DNA of 29,651 nt, taken from the NCBI GenBank assembly GCA_045650565.1, contig JAZRRG010000064.1, positions 1 to 29,651 of the forward strand, in the 5' to 3' direction. Both the position numbers and the translations under genes were made by a program. This stretch comes from SIG565 sp045650565. GTDB taxonomy: Bacteria; Bacillota; Clostridia; Oscillospirales; Acutalibacteraceae. Position 1 is the stretch's first letter. Each line of letters begins with the position of its first letter. This document shows, piece by piece, positions 1-5,719 of this stretch. Below the pieces are notes generated by a model that was given only the letters and a program-made list of their open reading frames with translations, ran no database searches and was not told the DNA's origin.

Positions 1-2
1 GA

Positions 3-461
3 TTGGATTCCAATGATATTGATACGCCCTCAGAAAATGAAACGCCATCGGAAACTATAGGCAGTTCACCTGATAACCCTATACCGTTTGGAGAATATGC
101 TAAAGTCGGCGATTATGATGACCAAGATATACAAATGAAGATAAAAAATATATATTATGGCAATGATGAAATATCAAATGACAAAATAATGGTAATAGAT
201 TTTGAAATTAAAGCAGTAGATCTCAAAGGTCATAGGTTTACTCCGGGAAATCCTGATTTAATCCTAAAAAACGGAACAGAAGCATTCTCTTACGGTAGCA
301 CTGAATTTAATGGGGTAAAAGATATTCTTTGCATAACTTTTGCTTTACCTGGAACAGTTGTTGCAAACAGCCTATATGAGGGTGTGGATTTATCGGAATG
401 TAAATGTTTGCAATACTACAATTGGGGCACGCAACAATTTATATATTTTGCGCTACAGTAG
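3..461 (+). CDS. DUF4352-like secreted/lipoprotein, C-terminal part (5' partial)
   Basis: The reading frame is open to the left edge, so the true start is probably outside the window; the TTG at position 3 is not preceded by a visible ribosome site. The 152 visible residues start with a Ser/Pro/Glu/Thr-rich acidic linker (about 1-28), the kind found after a lipobox or signal peptide. A beta-rich domain of about 120 residues follows, beginning near NPIPFGEYAKVGDY. This pattern (NP-x-G-x-Y, then a long strand with VIDFEIKAV, then ILKNGTEAFSYGS) resembles the immunoglobulin-like DUF4352/telomeric-like domain of extracellular clostridial lipoproteins. The function of that family is unknown. It is on the opposite strand from the phage-derived genes that follow and is separated from them by REP-like repeats. 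The family assignment is by pattern only. Confidence 0.6.
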   Translation: MDSNDIDTPSENETPSETIGSSPDNPIPFGEYAKVGDYDDQDIQMKIKNIYYGNDEISNDKIMVIDFEIKAVDLKGHRFTPGNPDLILKNGTEAFSYGSTEFNGVKDILCITFALPGTVVANSLYEGVDLSECKCLQYYNWGTQQFIYFALQ

Positions 462-471
462 CAGGGGAAAA

Positions 472-568
472 ATAACACAGGGAAATAACACAGGAAAAAG
501 GAGAATAACACAGGGGACGGTTCCGTGTGTTGGCATATCGACTAACACAGGGGACGGTTCTGTGTGTT
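472..568. repeat. REP-like palindromes (two full, two truncated copies)
   Basis: Two 25-nt copies differing at one base lie at 507-531 and 544-568, with core AACACAGGGGACGGTTC and ending GTGTGTT. Two truncated copies of the left arm (ATAACACAGG) precede them at 472-482 and 485-494. Each full copy folds into a stem of about 10 bp (ACACA/TGTGT outer arm, one G-G mismatch, inner arm GGGA/TTCC with a G-T pair) around a CGG loop. From memory, this GGGGACGGTTC palindrome is scattered through many Firmicute genomes and is linked to REP-associated tyrosine transposases. No such transposase is in this window. Confidence 0.8.
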
Positions 569-572
569 GACG

Positions 573-1231
573 TTATTCCCCTTGCTTTTGCTTCTTTGCT
601 TTTGCAAAAGCTTCAATGCGTTCTTTCATAACCACCCAGTTTTGCTGCTCTTCTTTTTCAAACAGATTAGGAAATGCCTGTTCAATGCTTGGGAATTGTT
701 TAGGGTTGTTAAAACCGACGGCTGTGAGAGATGCGCCTGTGTAAACTATATAAGCTAACATTTTATAAAAATCTTTTTGGCGGTCGGATTCTATTTCGAC
801 CGCCGTTTGTATTTCGTACGGTGTTAAAAGGTTTATATCTTTAAAATTCAAGCCCGCCCATATAGCAGAGCGGGCTAAGTTTTCAACTAAATCATTTTTT
901 CGGTCAGGTTTTACTGTACCTGACCTTTCCTGAAAAAACCGGAAACCTCGAATAAGCCGTTAATTTCCTGCATTAGTTCTTCAATAGAGTGTCCCTCATC
1001 TATGTAATCATCAAACAGCTTTGTTGCCATTTCAAAGGTAAAACCTGAATTTAGCGGCTGCATAGCGCCCCAAATAATTGCGGTTACTGTTTCGATCATA
1101 TTTTCCTGAATTTCTTCAAGCGCTTTAAAAAGCGGTTTTCCGAGTTTCTTTTCAATAGACATAATAGCGGATGCGGTGAGACGCATATTGTATGTTTTTT
1201 CACCGACAGTCAGTGTATAAAACTTATTCAT
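573..1231 (-). CDS. Phage tail assembly chaperone, G-T type fusion made by -1 frameshift
   Basis: This is the predicted 219-residue product: 100 residues from the upstream frame (start ATG at 1231, ribosome site AAAGGA), then a -1 shift at 938-932, then 119 residues in the downstream frame ending at the stop at 573-575. The downstream frame is open without interruption from before the slippery site. Its only possible independent start is a TTG at 851 with no ribosome site, so it is best read as the T-like extension. The layout matches lambda gpG/gpGT and equivalents in most siphophages, where both forms coat the tape measure protein before tail tube polymerisation. It lies directly downstream of a tail tube gene, as expected. 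The gene that should follow, tape measure, is absent. The shift is inferred from sequence, not demonstrated. Confidence 0.8.
902..938 (-). promoter_or_regulatory. Programmed -1 ribosomal frameshift signal
   Basis: Read on the minus strand, the zero-frame codons are GGT TTT TTC AGG. The heptamer T TTT TTC (938-932) allows both tRNAs to re-pair after a one-base slip. A 6-nt spacer (931-926) precedes a perfect 8-bp hairpin, GGTCAGGT (925-918) with ACCTGACC (909-902), and the 8-nt loop contains the zero-frame TAA. Offset arithmetic (913 versus 851) puts the downstream frame at exactly -1. All three standard parts of a -1 signal are present at normal spacing. Confidence 0.85.
911..1231 (-). CDS. 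Phage tail assembly chaperone, short (G-like) form
   Basis: The zero-frame product has 106 residues. It starts at ATG 1231-1229 with an upstream AAAGGA and ends at TAA 913-911, inside the loop of the frameshift hairpin. It has a beta-hairpin start (NKFYTLTVGEKTYNMRLT), then an all-helical body (SIEKKLGKPLFKAL, then a helix ending with FDDYIDEGHSIEELMQEI). This fold pattern and length are typical of tail tube-linked chaperones of Gram-positive siphophages. In such phages the short form is made in large excess over the frameshifted form. Its last six residues (RKGQVQ) are replaced in the fusion. It is 256 bp downstream of the tail tube gene, an unusually wide gap that contains a dispersed repeat. 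Confidence 0.75.
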   Translation of the reverse strand: MNKFYTLTVGEKTYNMRLTASAIMSIEKKLGKPLFKALEEIQENMIETVTAIIWGAMQPLNSGFTFEMATKLFDDYIDEGHSIEELMQEINGLFEVSGFFRKGQVQ

Positions 1232-1317
1232 TAGTATTTTCCTTTCTTTTTTCAGTGTATAGATTGTCCTGACAAATATAAGGCATTAAAGAACATTTAT
1301 ACTACAAATAGATGTTC

Positions 1318-1430
1318 CGCCTAAGGTGGCGATGAGGTAAAAAAAATAGCACACTACTCTTCACGGATGCTACACATCCTACACCTCATCAGTCACCTAC
1401 GGTGCCAGCTTCTCCTCAAAGGAGAAGCCC
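1318..1430. repeat. Dispersed hairpin element inserted in the tail operon
   Basis: The 256-nt gap 1232-1487 has no gene but carries a block of nested inverted repeats. These are GATGAGGT (1331-1338) pairing with ACCTCATC (1383-1390), CACC-TAC-GGTG (1394-1404), and a 9-bp stem GCTTCTCCT-CAA-AGGAGAAGC (1408-1428). The left end also has a small GCC/GGC hairpin (about 1319-1330). The string CTTCTCC..AAAGGAGAAG next to CACCTACGGTG and CTCATC is, from memory, a very common dispersed element in gut Clostridia, possibly a MITE. The sequence shows structure only; mobility is inferred. Confidence 0.6.
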
Positions 1431-1487
1431 TATTCTATCAATACAAAATAATTAAATTTGACAACCTATTTTAAATTGTAATAAAAA

Positions 1488-1907
1488 TTAAGCGGGATTA
1501 CCTACGGTAATATCGCTCTGCAACATCATTGTTGCGCTAAAGGTGAGAGCGCCGTTAATAGCACCTGCATCCATTTTAACTGCGGGAACAGCATCAAACT
1601 GATGTGAAGTACCATCGGGATATTCGAGCTTGAAGGTTGCGGCTGTACCTGCGTCAGCAAGGCCTTTAAGTACGCGGTAGTTAGCAGTAGCAGAAGAATT
1701 GTCATAAAGGAATTTGAAAACGAGGTCGCCAAGGTCGGTGATACCCGGAACATAACGCTTTGTCTTGTCCGATAAAACTGTTACATCGATTTTTTCGGGT
1801 GTGCCGCCAAATTCGGGCACCTCCATAAGATACTCAATTTCGGTAAATTCTGCGGCAGTGCCGTTTTTATAATAAAATTTTGTGTTGTTTGCAGAAAGTC
1901 TGTTCAT
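1488..1907 (-). CDS. Phage major tail tube protein
   Basis: A 139-residue protein with start ATG 1907-1905 and a strong AAGGAGAT ribosome site. The pattern is that of siphophage tail tube proteins (lambda gpV N-domain, Phage_tail_2-like): an N-terminal strand (NNTKFYYKNG), then EIEYLMEVPEFGGTPEKIDVTVLSD, a KRYVPGITDLGDLVFKF strand-turn-strand, and a C-terminal strand region ending in a SATMMLQSDITVG-like segment. In the phage, hexameric rings of this protein stack around the tape measure. Length, position before the chaperone pair and the PGI-x-DxG motif all agree. The frame is intact, so the protein could still be made although the module around it is incomplete. Confidence 0.8.
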   Translation of the reverse strand: MNRLSANNTKFYYKNGTAAEFTEIEYLMEVPEFGGTPEKIDVTVLSDKTKRYVPGITDLGDLVFKFLYDNSSATANYRVLKGLADAGTAATFKLEYPDGTSHQFDAVPAVKMDAGAINGALTFSATMMLQSDITVGNPA

Positions 1908-1919
1908 TTTTTTATCTCC

Positions 1920-2132
1920 TTAAACTTTTGTTATAAATTCCACGGGAACGCTGACAAGTGAGTTATCTCCAAGAATAACAATTCCAACAGGAATTGCTCG
2001 GCTTGAATCTTCATCGGCGCTCTGCATAGAAATATCAATTAAAGTACCGTTTTTTTCGGTACCGAGGTACTTTTTATCTGTCGGTGACCAATATCTATCC
2101 AACAGACATTTAACCTGAATATTTTCAGTCAT
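1920..2132 (-). CDS. Small protein of the phage tail module, function unknown
   Basis: A 70-residue protein starting at ATG 2132-2130 behind a consensus GGAGG site and ending 12 nt before the tail tube start, so the two are very likely co-transcribed and possibly translationally coupled. The sequence alternates strands and turns (NIQVKCLLDRYWSPTDKKYLG, then IPVGIVILGDNSLVSVPVEFITKV), suggesting a small beta-rich domain with no membrane segment or signal peptide. In siphophages this position is normally held by head-tail connectors or tail completion proteins, but these are usually longer. I do not recognise a family. It may be a minor tail component or a remnant. Confidence 0.55.
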   Translation of the reverse strand: MTENIQVKCLLDRYWSPTDKKYLGTEKNGTLIDISMQSADEDSSRAIPVGIVILGDNSLVSVPVEFITKV

Positions 2133-2185
2133 TCGGTTTCCTCCGTTCTTTTTTATTTGTCGTTCACTTTGAAATATTTTTCCGC

Positions 2186-2404
2186 TTATTCTTCGGGTTC
2201 AATTTGCGACAAATCGGTGTCGGTCCGCTCGGGATATATTTCTTTTTCTAACGAACAAAGCTCACTATAAATGGTAAGGTGTACCGATGCCATACAGCGT
2301 TTCAACTTTTTTTCAAAATCCCGAGATAAGCGTTCGCGCTCTCTCTTTATACGGGATGCAACTATTTTATTTAGTTCAGTTTGTGTGAAAAGTTTTTCAG
2401 CCAT
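2186..2404 (-). CDS. Small protein with scaffold-like N-terminal helix
   Basis: The frame is open from 2440, but the ATG at 2404-2402 has a good AAGGAG site six bases upstream, giving 72 residues. The N-terminal stretch EKLFTQTELNKIVASRIKRERERL resembles the FTQ-x-E-(L/V)-N-x-I-(V)-x-x-R-(L/I) helix that starts many Gram-positive phage scaffold and DUF4355/GP20-like proteins. A second charged helix (KKLKRCMASVHLTIYSELCSLEKEI) and an acidic tail follow. At 72 residues it is far shorter than a scaffold (about 180-200), so it may be a truncated derivative or a different coiled-coil protein that shares this helix. It is the first structural gene after the proposed sigma-dependent promoter at 2491-2519. 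Confidence 0.5.
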   Translation of the reverse strand: MAEKLFTQTELNKIVASRIKRERERLSRDFEKKLKRCMASVHLTIYSELCSLEKEIYPERTDTDLSQIEPEE

Positions 2405-2490
2405 AAGTAACTCCTTTTTACGTCGGTAGACGGTTTCCATGCGGCTTTTAACGCCTTCAGCACGTTTCGGGCAGTTTTGTTTTCATAAAT

Positions 2491-2519
2491 AATAAGACGA
2501 ATTGCCTACTATTTGTAAA
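2491..2519 (-). promoter_or_regulatory. Putative alternative-sigma promoter of the tail genes (P2)
   Basis: On the minus strand, TTTACA (2519-2514), a 17-nt spacer and CTTATT (2496-2491) begin one base after the stop codon of the sigma gene and lie about 90 bases before the next start. The same TTTACA-N17-CTTWTT layout precedes the sigma gene. TTTACA is the shared -35 element that I recall for TcdR/BotR/UviA-type sigma factors, which use T-rich -10 elements. Confidence 0.5.
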
Positions 2520-2520
2520 C

Positions 2521-3045
2521 CTAATACTTATAATTTTTCCTTATTTTTTCTATCGCTTTATTTCTTGCCTTGTTAACAGCTTGTCTGCTTATATGTAATT
2601 TTTCGGATATCTCATAATCGGAATAATCATAAAAATATCTTAGTATTAAAATTTTTCTCTCGGTTTTGGTAACTAAAGACAAACACTCTTTTATAAATAT
2701 ACTATTATCAAAATCTCTTGGTGGTTCTGCTATGTCGGCTGTTAATTCACTACCGCAACATATCATATTCTGACCCGTTTTTAGCATTAAGTAATATTTA
2801 TTTCTAAGACACACGGCTATATATTTATGTAAATCCTCAGAACTATCTTCCTTGAATTTTAAAACATTGATATTAAAGAGTAATTCTGCTAAAAAAGATG
2901 TCATATCATATACGGCATCCCTTTCTCCTATTTTCTTTCCGTAATGGTACAAGAGTTTTTTATACTCGTTATATATCAAATTAAAAACATCCGTTTGATG
3001 ATTTTGATATTCTTTTATATACCTAATCAATTCCTTGTTTTGCAA
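2521..3045 (-). CDS. Sigma-70 family factor (possibly TcdR/UviA-like)
   Basis: A 174-residue protein with a TTG start at 3045 chosen because AGAGGTG lies seven bases upstream. The N-terminal half is helical (region 2-like: DVFNLIYNEYKKLLYHYGKK, then HKYIAVCLRNKYYLML). The C-terminal 60 residues are a clear sigma region 4 helix-turn-helix: LVTKTERKILILRYFYDYSDYEISEKLHISRQAVNKARNKAIEKI. Size and sequence feel fit the small alternative sigma factors of clostridial toxin and bacteriocin loci (TcdR, UviA), or phage-borne late regulators. Matching TTTACA-N17-CTTWTT elements flank it, which supports autoregulation and control of the tail genes. It could instead be a generic phage sigma-like activator; the subgroup assignment is inference. 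Confidence 0.7.
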   Translation of the reverse strand: MQNKELIRYIKEYQNHQTDVFNLIYNEYKKLLYHYGKKIGERDAVYDMTSFLAELLFNINVLKFKEDSSEDLHKYIAVCLRNKYYLMLKTGQNMICCGSELTADIAEPPRDFDNSIFIKECLSLVTKTERKILILRYFYDYSDYEISEKLHISRQAVNKARNKAIEKIRKNYKY

Positions 3046-3065
3046 TTCCGCCCACCTCTAACAAC

Positions 3066-3094
3066 AAAAAGCGAAACTACAGGATTTTTGTAAA
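3066..3094 (-). promoter_or_regulatory. Putative autoregulatory promoter of the sigma gene (P1)
   Basis: TTTACA (3094-3089), a 17-nt spacer and CTTTTT (3071-3066) on the minus strand. Both this site and P2 contain GTTTACAAA and a TTCG near the end of the spacer. A start about seven bases downstream would leave a leader of only about 15 nt, beginning at the ribosome site, which is a weakness of the call. Confidence 0.5.
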
Positions 3095-3097
3095 CCA

Positions 3098-3127
3098 AAA
3101 AGCAACCCCAAATTTCGGGTTGCTTTT
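3098..3127. terminator. Hairpin terminator upstream of the sigma gene
   Basis: A perfect 11-bp stem, AAAAGCAACCC (3098-3108) with GGGTTGCTTTT (3117-3127), around an 8-nt loop CAAATTTC. T-runs lie on both sides, so it could work in either direction. It separates the acyltransferase operon from the sigma/tail module. Confidence 0.7.
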
Positions 3128-3251
3128 GTTTATAACTTTTAATCTATGCTTTTTAACTCTTTACCTTTTTATCCCCCGCTTTTTACAAATTTTAACATTT
3201 GTCTCATGTCGAAATTACGCACATTTAGTAAAACGAGTAGCTTAAATGCAA

Positions 3252-3288
3252 AAATAAACCGACAGCAAATTTCACTGTCGGTTTATTT
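3252..3288 (-). terminator. Terminator of the ychF-acyltransferase operon
   Basis: A 14-bp perfect stem, AAATAAACCGACAG (3252-3265) with its complement (3275-3288), followed on the minus strand by a T-run. It is 41 nt past the acyltransferase stop. Its loop begins with CAAATTTC, the same eight bases as the loop of the hairpin at 3098-3127. Confidence 0.8.
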
Positions 3289-3328
3289 GTTATGAATTAT
3301 TTTTCTTTTAATTGATAAACATAACATC

Positions 3329-4516
3329 TCATATTGGATCTTTATTGTTTTTTGCATTAAGATAAATTATGAGTTTATCGTATAAAAACTTACATAAAAT
3401 TGGAATTCCAACCCCTAATATCATGTAAGCAATCTTGATTTTTGAAATTCGTCCAGGGTAAGCGTACCAAATAGAATGTCTAAAGGTCTCAACATTAAAG
3501 GAAGGAACATTTACAAACTTGTTTAAAACAAATAGTCCAAAATTCATCATAAACACTATAAAGCCATGGTGCATCATAATACTGAAGGTATTATTGCCAA
3601 TAGCGTTAACTAATTTGTTGTTTTCAAAAACCGGTGCAAACATCTCAAAGATACATACGGTCAACAAAATAGAAAGTGTCGTTACAGCGGTTATAAGCAA
3701 TGGATTACCTGAAAATTTTGCAAATACAACCAATGCCCCTAAACCATTTTTTCCGTCGGCAAACAAACAAACAGCCAACATAACAGAAAAGATTACTATC
3801 AGTAATTTGTTTTTTTCTGTAAACGCATTTTCGTGCTTTTTATATATATACCCCAATTGAAAATACGGCAACATAAATCCTGCTTTAACCACACAAAGAT
3901 AGAAACCGTAATTATAGCCCTTTTGTGCAACGATAATTGAAATTAACGAAATCACAAAGGTAAATATGAGAAACGAAAAATCATTTAATATATGTATTTT
4001 TTTTAACAACTTGCGGAGGGTAAAAATCACCATAACGTCGATAAACAGTGTCAGCAAAAACCATGCAGGAATATTAAAGTGGAACTGATGACCGTCTACC
4101 CAAGGTCTGACAAACAGCGAATACCAATCAAATTTATCTCCGTATTCTATTATGTTGTGCTCCCTTGCAAGCATATTAAGGACACCATAGATAAGATTCC
4201 ATATAAAATAGGGTAAAACAAGTGTTAGTATTTTTTGCTTTAAAAAAGAAAAATAATTTGTATTATCAGCATTAGCGTTATAAAAAAAGCCCGAAACAAA
4301 TACAAACATCGGCATAAAGAAAAAAACAGGTGAAACCCAATTTTCTAACGGGAAAATAACCCCACCGCCCCCAGTATGTGCACTCACAACCGCAATTATG
4401 AAATATGCCTTGATTAAATTCATTTTTGTATTGGTTTTACGAGTTTTTAATTTATTAATTTTGTCCGCTTTTGTTTTTAAAAAAGAACAAAATAATTTTT
4501 TAAGAAATTGTCTCAT
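3329..4516 (-). CDS. Membrane acyltransferase, acyltransferase-3 (OafA/WecH-like) family
   Basis: A 395-residue protein with a basic N-terminal tail (about 1-33, rich in Lys) and about ten hydrophobic segments from residue 34. The family signature is seen in the first helix, with NLIKAYFIIAVVSAHTG carrying the conserved His after the first membrane span. A second landmark is VFFFMPMFVFVSGFF, the S/PxFFxxSGF-like stretch of the family. Later segments end with KIAYMILGVGIPILCKFLYD. Such enzymes move acyl groups from an inner donor to sugars or other acceptors at the cell surface. The substrate cannot be told. It is 32 bp downstream of the signal-peptidase-like gene on the same strand and is the last gene before a strong terminator, so it may serve the same pathway. 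Confidence 0.75.
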   Translation of the reverse strand: MRQFLKKLFCSFLKTKADKINKLKTRKTNTKMNLIKAYFIIAVVSAHTGGGGVIFPLENWVSPVFFFMPMFVFVSGFFYNANADNTNYFSFLKQKILTLVLPYFIWNLIYGVLNMLAREHNIIEYGDKFDWYSLFVRPWVDGHQFHFNIPAWFLLTLFIDVMVIFTLRKLLKKIHILNDFSFLIFTFVISLISIIVAQKGYNYGFYLCVVKAGFMLPYFQLGYIYKKHENAFTEKNKLLIVIFSVMLAVCLFADGKNGLGALVVFAKFSGNPLLITAVTTLSILLTVCIFEMFAPVFENNKLVNAIGNNTFSIMMHHGFIVFMMNFGLFVLNKFVNVPSFNVETFRHSIWYAYPGRISKIKIAYMILGVGIPILCKFLYDKLIIYLNAKNNKDPI

Positions 4517-4548
4517 TTAATTATCCCCTTAAAAATTTCTTTATAATA

Positions 4549-4995
4549 CTATTTTCTCTTTAGAAACCACTGTTTTATGTGGCGCAACAATACAGTAAAA
4601 TCGTTATTGCGCATCACACAATAAATTTTGTAGAATGGCTTATTTACCGAGTATTCCTTGCCGCTATGGGTAAACGCCACCACCTTACCTATAATGTTAT
4701 CATCGATTATACCGTACTCCTTTTTCAGCAGATTATCACCACGCATAATGTAGCCATCTTTATTTTTACCGATTACACGGTGCAAAATAAAGTGCCCCGA
4801 TGAATTACGGTAAAGCGGTAAATCATATTTTCTAAGCGGTTTGTCTACTTTTTTTAGGGTTACGGTATCGCCCTTTCCGTTAAGCATAGGGTACATACTT
4901 GTACCGTTAGGGCTAAAGGTAGCGGTACCGCCGCTTTGTAATATTTCCTCAATAGTGGGTAACATTTGTTCAAGAGTTACATTATTGCTCATCAT
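4549..4995 (-). CDS. S24/S26 signal-peptidase-like protein
   Basis: The start is ambiguous: GTG 5004, ATG 4995 or ATG 4992 are all in frame. I chose ATG 4995, giving 148 residues. The catalytic serine sits in GTSMYPML (Ser about 33), followed by the GDTVTL strand, and HFILHRVIG carries the His (about 72) that replaces the Lys of ordinary signal peptidase I, as in SipW/ER-type enzymes. RGDN follows, as in the family. There is no clear membrane anchor, so a cytosolic peptidase acting on a peptide is possible. It overlaps the 3' end of the HprK-like kinase gene by 14 nt, implying translational coupling. Pairs of this type occur in clostridial loci with PqqD-like proteins and are suspected of peptide maturation. 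Confidence 0.7.
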   Translation of the reverse strand: MMSNNVTLEQMLPTIEEILQSGGTATFSPNGTSMYPMLNGKGDTVTLKKVDKPLRKYDLPLYRNSSGHFILHRVIGKNKDGYIMRGDNLLKKEYGIIDDNIIGKVVAFTHSGKEYSVNKPFYKIYCVMRNNDFTVLLRHIKQWFLKRK

Positions 4996-5710
4996 TTCCC
5001 CCACTTTTCATTGTATTATAGGAAAGCTCGGCTGCCGATATATCCATATTGCATTTAAGCTTGTAAACGCTTACCTTTGATAAAACCTCATCCAACACGC
5101 TTAATAACTGTTCCATTATTTGCTTATTAGCACTACGCTGTGTTTGGGTTAGAATAAGCGGTATTGCCTCTGACGGTGTTAATTTTTCGATTGAATTTTC
5201 CTTTGCCCTTTCAATAAAGCAAATAGCACCGAGAGGCACCGAAGTGTTTACGTTTATATCGTTTTTGCCGCTAAAGGGGGTGCCGTAGGCATACACCTTA
5301 CCGTTTACAACACGAACTGCGGGTTTGTCATCGTTTAATATGTATGCCCTATCCCCTAACAGCTTAAGCCAAAGTGATGTATGTGTTGATTTGCCCGTTC
5401 CGCTATCAGCCGAAAAAAGATATGCCGCACCGTCTGCCACAACGGCGGAGGAATGAAGCATCATACCGCCGAATTTAAGCAGCTCAAAATAAAAGGCACC
5501 TCCCGACAAAACATACTCATATTCGGGCATAAATTTATCGCCCTTGTGCATTTTAGAGCACTTTTCAAGCTGTTCATCGGTGACTTTTACCGTAATATCG
5601 GCTGCCGCACAATTTTCATCGCTCAGCATATACGGCTTTGCCTTGTTAGCAAGATAAGGGTACCTTATATCCATATTAACTTTTAGTCCTGCAATGTTAT
5701 ACAGAGCCAT
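4982..5710 (-). CDS. HprK-like P-loop kinase of peptide-maturation type
   Basis: A 242-residue protein with start ATG 5710 behind an AGGAGA site. The N-terminal 80 residues form a beta-rich domain unlike that of true HprK. The kinase core then has LHSSAVV (His 86), the P-loop SADSGTGKST (100-109) and NDDKPAV (127-133), followed by a GTPFSGK segment. This order (His strand, P-loop, DD strand) is the HPr kinase C-domain fold shared with the kinases of lasso-peptide and other peptide-modifying cassettes. It is not the global HprK, which is encoded separately at 7717-8676. It starts 9 nt after the YugP gene and overlaps the next gene. The substrate is unknown and no precursor peptide or PqqD-like gene is visible beside it. 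Confidence 0.7.
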   Translation of the reverse strand: MALYNIAGLKVNMDIRYPYLANKAKPYMLSDENCAAADITVKVTDEQLEKCSKMHKGDKFMPEYEYVLSGGAFYFELLKFGGMMLHSSAVVADGAAYLFSADSGTGKSTHTSLWLKLLGDRAYILNDDKPAVRVVNGKVYAYGTPFSGKNDINVNTSVPLGAICFIERAKENSIEKLTPSEAIPLILTQTQRSANKQIMEQLLSVLDEVLSKVSVYKLKCNMDISAAELSYNTMKSGGNDEQ

Positions 5711-5719
5711 GGTTTTCTC

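Noticed and set aside
573..851. Separate 92-residue gene starting at TTG 851
   Set aside because: No ribosome site precedes the TTG, and the frame continues upstream to the slippery site, so it is treated as the T-like part of the frameshift product.
2387..2510. Short minus-strand frame after the sigma gene (reads like RLIIYENKTARNVLKALKAAW)
   Set aside because: The peptide looks plausible, but there is no ATG/GTG/TTG start with a ribosome site, and it overlaps the P2 promoter and the RBS of the next gene.
3519..3860. Plus-strand 113-residue frame inside the acyltransferase gene
   Set aside because: It is antisense to a clear membrane protein with no ribosome site; composition reflects the complementary strand.
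4982..5710. Second copy of the global hprK gene
   Set aside because: The N-terminal domain differs and the HprK signature (LRGIGIIN) is missing; only the kinase core is shared.
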